A stretch of 64,000 bases of DNA from Aegilops tauschii subsp. strangulata. Its lineage: Eukaryota > Streptophyta > Magnoliopsida > Poales > Poaceae. Below, piece by piece: positions 55,507-64,000 of the stretch (position 1 is its first letter; the number at the start of each line of letters is the position of its first letter). The translations under genes were made by a program, and so were the position numbers. Below the pieces are notes generated by a model, which saw only the letters and a program-made list of their open reading frames with translations, was not told the DNA's origin and ran no database searches. The stretch lies in NCBI RefSeq assembly GCF_002575655.3, contig NC_053039.3:222475622-222539621 (forward strand), written 5' to 3'.

Positions 55507-56767
55507 CAATTCAGCCTCCATCAAAGTCCCAACCTGATAGCGGCATACGTACCGCGCGTACATAACTATGCACTGAAGATACCATGGGCAAGGACGGAGG
55601 CCTACTAAACATAAGGTCCACAATACTGTTCGACCCTATCCGGACCCTCATATTCTTCTTTTTCTTCTTCTTCTTTTTATTTTTTCAGGTTCTTTGCAAC
55701 CCACATCACTTTTCAATGGTACCAAGGGCCCTTTTCCAGGCCCCTTATGTATACTCGATCATTGATCCTTCGAAAGGATCATACACCAAGGGGAAAAGCG
55801 GCGCGGACGTGCGGCAGAGTGTCCAAAGGATCTTCAAGATCATCTTTTCCTTTTTAGGACCTATATACAACATTTCCTTGTTCTCGGCATGTAAAATAGC
55901 CTCGATGCTTAGGGAATCCTCTGTAAAAATGCGTTTTGACGCATCAGTCAGACTATAATGGAAGCAGCTTTCGCCTAACCCTGTTCGGTATTGGCTTATT
56001 TCTTAATATGTGTTCCCCCTTTACGTCAGATTGGCATGTACACCTCGGCATGATTTAAATCGTCGGGGCTTTATCCGGTAACATATATTTTCCAAAAATA
56101 AGAAGCCCAAACACTTTTATAGTATGCTTCGGCGTCCCGAATATGGCATTATATGCATCAGCTCCGAATCATGTCTTTGGTCAATAGTTGGGTTGCCCGT
56201 CTCGTGTGGTTACTACCTTACGTTCCACTAGTTTGGCTCTTGTAGTAAAGGGAGAACTACTGTGATTGTGTTTCCGGCTCGTCCGGTCAAACACCTCTGT
56301 AGAGAAAGCCAAAAACTGACAGTCGTGATGCGGCGAGTGCTGGTCAGCCATTCGGCGACTTCACATAAATCTTTCGCGATTTTTTTCCATACTACACAAA
56401 GGACTGGCTTCGGCTCAGTCATGTGCCTAAGGCATCCCAGTTCAGACAGCCGCATGCGCACCAGGGGCTACTTCTTAGCCCCACCGTCAAACTCCTATGG
56501 CTAAGTGGAAATGCTAAAGCTGCATAGTCTGATTGCCTGGTTCACTACGTAAATCACCTCCTTTACGGACCAAGACGTTGGGTCAAGAGTGATTACGCGT
56601 TCTTCCGAACACCCCCATAGCATGTACGTGGGGGCTGAAGCCGAGGACTGGCAAACTTTCAGAATAATAACATATGACCGCATAGGAGGAAACTAGTTCA
56701 GATAAATGCATAAAATATATTACACAACCTTGGTTTATAATACATTGTCTGGGTAGCCCGGATACAT
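55507..56767 (+). other. Non-coding spacer of element K where RT to integrase would be expected
   Basis: I find no RT, RNase H or integrase motif. A 35-base pyrimidine tract (55652-55686) followed by CAGGTTC resembles a plant 3' splice site. G-rich words like the polypurine tract recur (CAGGGGCTAC at 56461, GTGGGGGCTGAAG at 56630). The part 56100-56767 matches element G in reverse, so this spacer is a family 2 feature. Confidence 0.65.
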
Positions 56768-59700
56768 TTACTCGAACATAATATCCTTCGAGCATTGACC
56801 CTCTATCAAACGGGCACCCTCAAGGACGTCTTCGAAAAAGCGATCCAGCTTGCAGTCGTACTTGCCTCCGGGCGGACCCTCAACTGCCACGACGGCGGCC
56901 TTCATCTTCGCCCAGTGCATCTTGACACGGGCAAAGGCCATCCGCGCACCTTCTATGCATGGCGAGCGCTTCACAACCTCAACTCGGGGCAAGGCGTCGC
57001 CGAGCCGCTTGACCAGGCCAAAGTAGCTACTCGGAATGGGTCCGGTTGGCCATTGCCAAACTATGATGTCCTTCATGGCCAAACCGGACATCCTATGCAG
57101 CTCTACCAGCTGCATCATCTGGTTGTTTAGCAGCGCGGGCTGCTCCGACGCCAAGTATTGCGACCAGAAGAGCTTCTCTGTCGTGTTCCCTTCTTGGGCC
57201 CAAAAATACTGAGCGGCGTCGGTAGCACTCCTCGGGAGATCTGCAATTTAGCAAAGCATATCTTCGACCGCCAAATATACTCTGTAAAAGAAAAGGCTTA
57301 CCAGTCGTTATCTGTTCGGCTTGCTTGATCTCCTCGCGAGCCGCCCGGGACTCGGTCCGCACCTCCTTTGCCTCTTGAAGAGCCTTGGTGAGTTTGGTCG
57401 CTTGGGCCTTATTACTCTCCTCCAAGAACTCACATTTGTTGGCGGCATCCTAGAGCGCTTGCTCCACTTTGGTCACCCTCTCCTCATACTGGCGGCGGGC
57501 GACCTGTTCGGCCTTTAAATCTGCAGCCGCTTTGTCTACGACCGCTTTGCTCGCCCTCGCCTCCTCCTTGGCTTCGGCAAGAGCACTCTTGAGGGTCTCG
57601 ACCTCGGTCGTGGTGCCTACAATCATACACATAGCAGCACATGAGCTTAAACTCTGAGTTTCCATTACAATTCAGGCTTGTAAGGGGTCTTTTTAAAAAG
57701 CATACCTTGGGCCTCATTGAGCCGCTTGTTAATACGGTCGATCTCATCATCAGCCAGCTTTAGTTTCCGCTGGAGTTCGGAAACTTCCGCGTCCTTGGCT
57801 GAAGCTGCTAGCAGCGAAGCCTGTTTATCAATATAGACAAGTATGTTATCTCCGGAATATTTGATCCTCTGTCCGGCCCCTTTTTCAAAAAGCCAAACAG
57901 AGTCTCAGGGCTACTGTCTATACACAGGCATATTTTTTACACATGCAAAAGCGGCTAAGAATATTACATCGCATACCTCAAAGCCTGTTAGCAGGCTGGT
58001 GAAAGCTTCGTTCAGCCTGCTTTTTGCGGACTGAACATTCCAACCACCGTACCCATCAGGGTACGGTTCTCCTCCACGACAGAAGCACGTTGAAGTGCTT
58101 CCCTCAATGTGTCCGGCGCCTCCGGATTGACGGAGGTCGTTGGTGGAGTCGGAGATCCCCCTCCTTTAAAGGGGGATGCTCGCTCGATTCTGAAGCTGCA
58201 TGGGTCTCCGGAGAGGTATTCGGCCCGTCGTCAGTTTCCATGGGGGTTGTGCCCCTCATGTTTTCGGCAGCTGAGGCATTACCCTCTGGCGCCGTTTCAG
58301 TAGCCTTCCGCACCTCTCCCTGGCCCGGAGAGGTCCTTTGGGACAACACCTCAGTGTCATCCGCGACATGTGGCGGAGAGGCTCGCGGAGGCGTCTCGCT
58401 CTCCATCATCTCCGGCGCCAAAGAGTTCCCTGAAGACGATGATTGTTGGGGCAGATCACGGGCTGGACTGAAATACATAAATGATATGTTATCCTACAAT
58501 TTGTAAAAAGTCGGGCGTATGTATAGTATCTTTGAATACTTAAGATTCGGCCAGGGGCTTCGCCCTGGGGCGCCACTGGGGGATGGCTTCGGCATCCAAG
58601 TCAGAGCCATCCGAGAGGGATATCTTCCCCCTTTTGGACGCCTCCGCTTCTAGATTAGTGGAGGCCGCCCTCTTCTTCTTCTTCTTCTCCTTGAGGGGAG
58701 ATTGCTCTCCTCCTCATTCTCTTCGTCTTCATCTCCCTCGTGGGAGGAGAGAGCTTCAGTATCTCCGGACGCAGCGTCCGAACTACCTTTTCGGCGAAGG
58801 CCACTTCTGGCCTCCTTGCCCTTCTTCTTGGCTTTCTTCTCCGATGCCTGGTACGGCACCGGGGCCAGCATCTTCGTTAGTAGAGGGATGGCTCGGTCCT
58901 CGGGCAGCGGAGCTGGACATCGGATCCGCTCCGCCTTCTTTGTCCAGCCCCGAGGAAAGAATGGAAAGCTCAACATACTCCTTGGATTTACAAGTTGAGG
59001 TTATGTTTGGAAATCTGAAAACTTACTAGAGTGGTCGGATGAGCGCAGTCGAGGCCGAGGTCTTCGGTCGTTTCCGGCCACGACTTCTGGGCCTGGAAAA
59101 GTAGCTTCCAGATCTCTTCATGCGTCATGCCGAAGAATCGATGCAAGGTCCGAGGGCCGGCCGGATTGAACTCCCACATGTGGAGAGTCCAGCGGTGGCA
59201 GGGGAGAATCCGGCGAAAAAGCATCACCTGGATCACATCGGCGAGACTGGTGTTCTTCTCTATCATACTCTTGACACGCTTCTACAACGTCATCACCTTG
59301 TAGGACGCCGCCCAATCCAGGCCCTTGTTAATCCACGATGTAAGCCGCATTGGAGGCCCGGATTTGAACTCAGGAGTGGCGGCCCATGTGGCTTCGCAAG
59401 GTTCCGTGATATAGAACCACTCCTGTTGCCATCCCTTCACGGCCTCCACGAAGGCCCCCTTGGGCCAGGTGACATTGGGGAGCTTGCTCAGCATGGCGCC
59501 GCCACACTCCGCATGTTGACCATCGACCACTTTTGGCTTCACGTTGAAGACATTGAGACATAGGCCGAAGTGGGGGGGGGAATGCAGAGGAACGCCTCAC
59601 ACACGACGATGAACACCAAAATGTGGAGGAAGGAATTCGGGGCTAGATCGTGGAAATCTAGCCCATAATAGAACATGAGGCCGCGGACGAAAGGGTGGAG

Positions 59701-59898
59701 AGGAAAACCTAGTCCGCGGAGAAAGTGGGGGATGAACACTACCCTCTCATTAGGCTCCGGAGTGGGGATGATATGCTTTTTGGCAGGGAGCCGGTGGGCG
59801 ATGTCCGCGGCCAAGTACCCCACTTCCCGGAGTTCCTTGACGTTCCTCTCCGTGAAGGAGGAAGCCATCCACTTGCCCTGCGATCCGGATCCGGACAT
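56768..59898 (-). pseudogene. Antisense gene of element K (family 2), with lesions
   Basis: Minus-strand ATG at 59898 starts MSGSGSQGKWMASSFTERN, then NERVVFIPHFLRGLGFPLHP and LAPNSFLHILVFIVVCEAFL. A run of nine G at 59571-59579 breaks the frame; the homologous frame then goes on through WQQEWFYITEP, SWINKGLDW and LHMWEFNPAG to a GTAAGT donor at 59026. Later pieces are 58980-58650 (acidic, ending in an Arg run), 58478-58104 (Ser/Pro-rich), 57665-57093 (Ala/Glu/Lys coiled coil, TAG at 57450) and 57154-56768, ending IEGQCSKDIMFE. Same gene as in G, with about the same length. Confidence 0.75.
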
Positions 59899-60009
59899 GG
59901 CTGGAGTGTTTGGTGGCGACGGAAAAGATCAAAACTTGGGCGCTGGAGCTCGAGGATGGAAGGGCTGAGGAAGAAGAGAGTGTAGGGTAAAAAGATGGGT
60001 CGTTATCCT

Positions 60010-60017
60010 CTTATAAA
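60010..60017 (-). promoter_or_regulatory. TATA-like box of the antisense gene of element K
   Basis: Minus-strand TTTATAAG lies about 112 bases upstream of the ATG at 59898, matching the position of CTTTATAG in element G. Confidence 0.55.
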
Positions 60018-60447
60018 GTCAGTGAATATCAAGCGCTCCCTCCCAGGCCTTAAAACTCGCCTATTCCTAAGGGGTCGTGCGAACGGCACGGTTGGATTAC
60101 CCAAACCCGTATTGATGAGAATCCCGCAATAAGGGGACACAATCTCTGCTTTGACAAGACTTGTCAATAAAGGCCGCACCTCAAAACACGAAGCGGGAGG
60201 CCACAAAATAGTTCAAAAATAATGATAAGGTGAGACGTAACATCTCACCGAAAAAGCTGTCAGTGGACATGACTTATTTTGTTTAAGTATCTTTCCCTTG
60301 TGGTTCAGGTTGGAGATGTTATACAAAGCTGGATATAGTTCTCTTGTTCAACTGCTTTGAAGTATTCGGAGGAGGAACCCGCCTTGCAATGTCGAAGACA
60401 ATCTGCGTGCCGGACACATCGTCATTGAAGCCTGGTTCAGGGGCTAC
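60018..60447 (+). other. Non-coding region between antisense promoter and 3' LTR of K, with polypurine tract
   Basis: No gene is visible. It ends CCTGGTTCAGGGGCTAC directly before the LTR at 60448, the presumed plus-strand priming site. Confidence 0.65.
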
Positions 60448-60919
60448 TGAGGGAGTCCTGGATTATGGGGTCCCCAGGCATCCGGGCTATGTGACATGGG
60501 CCGGACTGGTGGGCCGTGAAGATACAAGATAGAAGGCCTTCCCCGTGTCCGGATGGGACTCTCCTTTGCGTGGATGGCAAGCTTGGCGTCCGGATGTGTA
60601 GTTTCCTTTCTTTGTAAACCAACTCTGTACAACCCTAGGCCCCTCCGGTGTCTATATAAACCGGAGGGTTTGGTCTGTAGAGGCTAAGAAAAATCATACA
60701 GGCTAGACATCTAGGGTTTAGCCATTACGATCTCGAGGTAGATCAACTCTTATAACCCCTATACTCATCAAAGTCAATCAAGCAGGAAGTAGGGTATTAC
60801 CTCCATTGAGAGGGCCCGAACCTGGGTAAACATCATGTCCCCTGCCTCCTGTTACCTTCGATCCTCAGACGCACAGTTCGGGACCCCCTACCCGAGATCA
60901 GCTAGTTTTGACACTGACA
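60448..60919 (+). repeat. 3' LTR of element K (472 bp)
   Basis: TGAGGGAGTCCTGGATTA to TTTGACACTGACA; same length as the 5' LTR, with about 26 differences or small indels by eye. Confidence 0.93.
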
Positions 60920-60924
60920 GCCTC
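60920..60924 (+). repeat. Target-site duplication of element K, right copy (GCCTC)
   Basis: Directly follows the LTR end ACACTGACA and is identical to 51685-51689. Confidence 0.9.
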
Positions 60925-62036
60925 AACGTCGACGAGCCTGCGCTCGGTGTTGGCGGGTGCCTACCTTTCGAGGTCGGCTACCCTGCCTTTATATGACAAC
61001 TGCGGCAAGTCCGTTGGCCGTCCGTTCGCACGTTCAAGGCAGAGATACTTGAGAAGTACGATGGGAGGCTGAACCCAGCAGAGTTCTTGAGCATCTACAC
61101 CATCGTTGTTCAAGCTGCCGGGGGAAGAGATGAGAAGGTGTTCGCCAACTACTTCCCTTTGGCCCTCAAGTCCAACGTGAGGTCTTGGCTGATACACCTG
61201 CCAGAGAACTCCATTTCGTCATGGGTATACCTGTGCCACGAGTTCATCGGTGCCTTCACCGGTGGCCACCAAGAGCCCGGCAGGCCCAGCGACCTGCAAC
61301 TTCTCCAGTAGAAGGAAGGAGAAACCCTCCGTAAGTATTTACAGCGATTCGGTAAAGTTCATAGGAATGTTCCAAATATCCATCCGACTGTGCGGTTGCC
61401 CAAGACTGTGTAGGAGCTATACACACTGGTGGATAAGTGTGTCCGGATGGAGGAAGGAAGGAAGTTGCCCTGAGAGGAGGATTGCATCAATGTTGATTCA
61501 TAGGATGAGGATGAATCAACCAGTCAGAGAAAGGGCAAGAAGCGCAGTAAGAAGCCAAGAGATAAGGCAGTGATGACTATAGAAGGTTCGGGCACACCTA
61601 GTACCGGCAAGAAGGCCAAGTCTAAGGCCCCCGGCAAGGAAGTTGCCGCTTGCACAGCCTGCCGGGAAGCCGCTGCCGCCGAGAAAGCTAGGAAAGGCGA
61701 TGGCCCGTACTGCAAGATCCACCAGACCAAGGGCGATGACCTTCAGGAGTGTTACCAGGTTGAGCAGCTTGTCAAGAAACAGAGAGCGGAATATGATAAG
61801 CGTGACAAGGAAAAAGTTCAGAATACCGCTGGCGGAAAGGGCCGAGGCGGTGAAGCAAATCGCCCCGACAAACCTTTTCGGAACCAGGGTCAAGAGAAGG
61901 AAGTCTGTGATGATGTGAGTGACGAAGGGAATGAAGAGGAAACTAGTGAGCAGGAATTTCAGAAGGCCACTGATACCCTATGCATTGATGGGGGTGCGAC
62001 CGCCAGCTCAAGCGATGGGCACGGGAGATCAATGCC
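60925..62036 (+). pseudogene. Element J gag
   Basis: The frame runs through FEVGYPAF and the capsid-like core ILEKYDGRLNPAEFLSIYTI ... SWLIHLPENSISSW (about 61044-61230). A Lys/Arg-rich stretch (61520-61560) and a finger-like region CKIHQTKGDDLQECYQ (about 61711-61758) follow. Stops in the same frame are TGA at 60994 and TAG at 61309, TGA at 61471, and TAG at 61411 and 61501. A frameshift near 62000 leads into the protease frame. Confidence 0.82.
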
Positions 62037-62819
62037 GTGGAGCCAGCGCCAGAGGCCCGGAAACCACTCGAATGGACCCGTGCACCAATCATCTTTGATG
62101 AGGAGGATCACCCTAGCTGCACCACCGTGGTAGGATGCTTGCCATTGTTGGTCTCCCCGACAATTCACAACGTCAAGGTCACAAATATGTTAGTGGATGG
62201 TAGGGTCGGGTTGAATCTGATTTCCCCAGCAGTCATCAGCAAGCTTCAGATAGGAGACGAGGAACTAGAGGTTACCGACACGTTTCAACGAGTTAACCCC
62301 AGCAGGAGCCATCCTAAAGGGAAGATTACGTTGCCGGTAATGTTTGGGGGAGAACTGAACTACCGGACAGAGAAGGTTGTGTTTGATGTGGTTGATCTCC
62401 CCCTGCCGTACAATGGGATTCTTGGACACCCGGCCCTGGCCAAGTTCATGGCAGCATCCCACTATGCTTATAACACTCCGAAGATGCCAGGGTCACTGGG
62501 AGTCATCACTATCCCATCGGATGAGAAGGATGCAATTATCTGCGTGGACAAGATGTACCGGGATGCATTCGCAGCAGAGGCTGCGGCAGCAATAGCTCCC
62601 GCCAAGGAAAGCAAAGGGAAGAAAAGGGATTGTAGGACCTCCGGCAAGGAGTCCGGGAAGCGTGCCCCCTCCGAGTGCACGGCACCCGTTGACGATGTGC
62701 CAGAGTGTTCCGACAACAAGAGATCCAAGGTTGTTGCGCCCCGAGTGAAGAAGGTCCCGGCAGGGCTGGCTGGCGTTGACGGTACTTTCACCATCAGCAC
62801 CACCCTTGATGACAAATAG
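62037..62819 (+). pseudogene. Element J protease region, catalytic motif altered
   Basis: RKPLEWTRAPIIFDEEDHPS leads into MLVDGRVGLNLIS near 62190-62230, where related elements have D-G-G-[AS]; here Gly-Arg-Val replaces Gly-[AS] after the Asp-Gly. NGILGHPALAKFMAASHY follows. A Lys/Ala-rich linker ends at TAG 62817-62819, at the same place as a TAG in element C (7062). Confidence 0.78.
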
Positions 62820-64000
62820 GAAAGCGCGCTCATTGCCTTCCTGCGGGCGAATATCGATGTGTTTTCCTGGTAACCATCTGATATCCCCGGTGTTCCCAGG
62901 GAGGTAATCGAGCACCACCTTGCTGTCTGCCCACACGCCCGACCTGTCAAGCAGAAAGTCCGAAAGCAGGCCATGGAAAGGCAGCAGTTCATTGCTGAGG
63001 AAATCGAGAAACTGGAGGCAGCTGGTTTGGTCAAAGGAGTACTGCATCCTACATGGTTAGCAAATCCAGTGGTAGTCTAGAAGGCTAATCGGAAATGGAG
63101 GCTTTTCATTGATTTCACAGATCTCAACAAGGCTTGCCCAAAGGACCCATTTCCCTTGCTGCGTATCGGCCAGATTGTGGATTCCACTTTAGGGTGTGAT
63201 TTGCTCTCCTTTTTGGACGCATACTCCGGATATCACCAGATCTTCATGTCCATAGAAGATGAAGAGAAGACATCGTTCATCACTCCATGTGGTACGTACT
63301 GCTTTGTCCGCATGCCATTCGGACTAAAGAGTGCTGGGTCCACTTTTGCAAGGGCAGTTCAGATTGGTTTTGAGCCACAGTTACACGGAAACATAGAAGC
63401 CTATATGGATGACATCGTGGTCAAAACCAAGGATAAGACCACTCTTATGCAGGATTTGGAGGAGATATTTGCTAATCTGCGCAAGATCAATTTGAAGCTT
63501 AATCTGGAGAAGTGTGTATTTGGTGTCCCCTCCGGCAAGCTGCTTGGTTTCTTCGTGTCCCATCGGGGGATCGAAGCTAACCCCGACAAAATCAAAGCCA
63601 TCGAGAAGATCCAGGCACCAAGGATAATTAAGGATGTGAGGCGCTTGATGGGATGCGTTTCCATGCTAAGTAGATTCATTTCCAAGTCTGCCGAGCATGC
63701 CCTGCTGTTCATTAAAATTTCGAAGAAGCCAGGGCCTATGAAGTGGACCCCGGAAGCAAATGCACCTCTGCAGGAGTTGAAGGCTTACCTATCATCTGTG
63801 CCTTCCTTGGTTGCACCCGAACCCCAAGAGCTGTTGTTGCTATACTTGGCGGCAATTAACCAAGTGGTCAGTGCGGCCTTGGTAGCACAGCGAGAAGTGG
63901 ATGAGGCAGAAAGTGGGAAGATAACGGCAGAGTCAGAAAAGGATGAGAACAGCAATGAACACGACAACGAGAGCAACCCCAAGGACGCGGCAAGGAAGAA
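62820..64000 (+). pseudogene. Element J reverse transcriptase and start of RNase H
   Basis: The frame continues with SALIAFLRANIDVFSW, then TAA at 62871 and TAG at 63078. From 63081 it is open to the window end. RT motifs are KWRLFIDFTDLNKACPKDPF, LLSFLDAYSGYHQI, MPFGLKSAGSTFARA, YMDDIVVK (about 63402-63425) and GKLLGFFVSHRGIEANP. RNase H begins LLLLYLAAINQVVSAALV and is followed by a very acidic insert (from about 63895) that runs to the edge. Confidence 0.88.

Larger units (their letters stand above)
51690..60919 (+). mobile_element. Element K: Tat-type Gypsy family 2 without RT, RNase H and integrase (9230 bp)
   Basis: Two 472-bp LTRs (51690-52161, 60448-60919) and a GCCTC duplication (51685-51689, 60920-60924) define the insertion. 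Inside are a primer site, a long gag with acidic region, and a protease ending at 55506. A 1.2-kb non-coding spacer and the antisense gene (59898-56768) follow. No RT, RNase H or integrase motif is present in any frame, so K is non-autonomous and would need pol from a relative. About 26 differences between LTRs (5-6% by eye) make it older than E. Confidence 0.92.
60925..64000 (+). mobile_element. Element J: Tat-type Gypsy gag-pol, right part (continues beyond window)
   Basis: J starts at 51622, is interrupted by K, and runs off the window in RNase H. It is a different family from C/E and K: its gag core is YDGRLNPAEFLSIYTIVVQ and its RT has FFVSHRGIEANPDKIKAI. No LTR of J lies in the window. 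It is interrupted by several stops. Confidence 0.85.

Noticed and set aside
1..64000. tRNA, rRNA, miRNA or host protein-coding genes
   Set aside because: No cloverleaf, rRNA stretch or non-transposon domain was recognised by eye; essentially all of the window is explained by retrotransposon parts. A tRNA scan and protein search could still find small items.

Overview
The window is repeat-rich DNA from a grass, most likely Triticeae (wheat, Aegilops, barley or rye type). I see no host gene, tRNA or rRNA. The assignment rests on Copia LTRs of the Angela/WIS/BARE type (TGTTGGAAATATGCCC start, about 1.7 kb, GTGGGAGAC just upstream) and on long Ty3/Gypsy elements of the Tat and Tekay/Del lineages. 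Family names are from recognition only; no database was searched.

Layout. (A) 1-3391: 3' end of a decayed Angela/WIS-like Copia, with an inverted internal segment at its left edge and an LTR at 1641-3391. (B) 3392-5948: gag, protease, RT and the start of RNase H of a Tekay-type chromovirus. (C) 5949-16280: a Tat-lineage Gypsy (family 1) that lost its 5' LTR and most of gag; LTR 15768-16280. (D) 16281-18575: pyrimidine-rich 3' non-coding DNA of a Tekay-type element, followed by its LTR at 18576-20477, which resumes at 33654. (E) 20478-33653: a complete family 1 Tat element of 13,176 bp with two 519-bp LTRs and a GTAAG target duplication, inserted into D. (F) about 34090-36639: 3' part of another Tat-type family. 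(G) 36640-41102: a family 2 Tat element in minus orientation, 3' part only. (H) 41103-48834: an Angela-type Copia with gag-pol and a truncated 5' LTR. (I) 48835-51621: a Tekay-type LTR in minus orientation, cut by H. (J) 51622-51689 continuing at 60925-64000: gag-protease-RT of a further Tat-type element. (K) 51690-60919: a family 2 Tat element with two 472-bp LTRs and a GCCTC duplication, inserted into J; it has gag and protease but no RT, RNase H or integrase.

Every sense-strand gag-pol carries stops or frameshifts, so no element here looks autonomous. The most interesting feature is an antisense gene between pol and the 3' LTR in C, E, F, G and K. In C it can be read through six exons with GT-AG introns and matching phases as a 931-codon open frame, although pol of the same element has three stops and a frameshift. 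Its N-terminal part resembles the 'putative gypsy-type transposase' domain (PF04195 family) and its middle is coiled coil. TATA-like boxes lie upstream of it, and in family 1 a 5'-leader intron. Hand-counted LTR differences suggest K is older (about 5-6%) than E (about 3%), with H youngest (about 1%).
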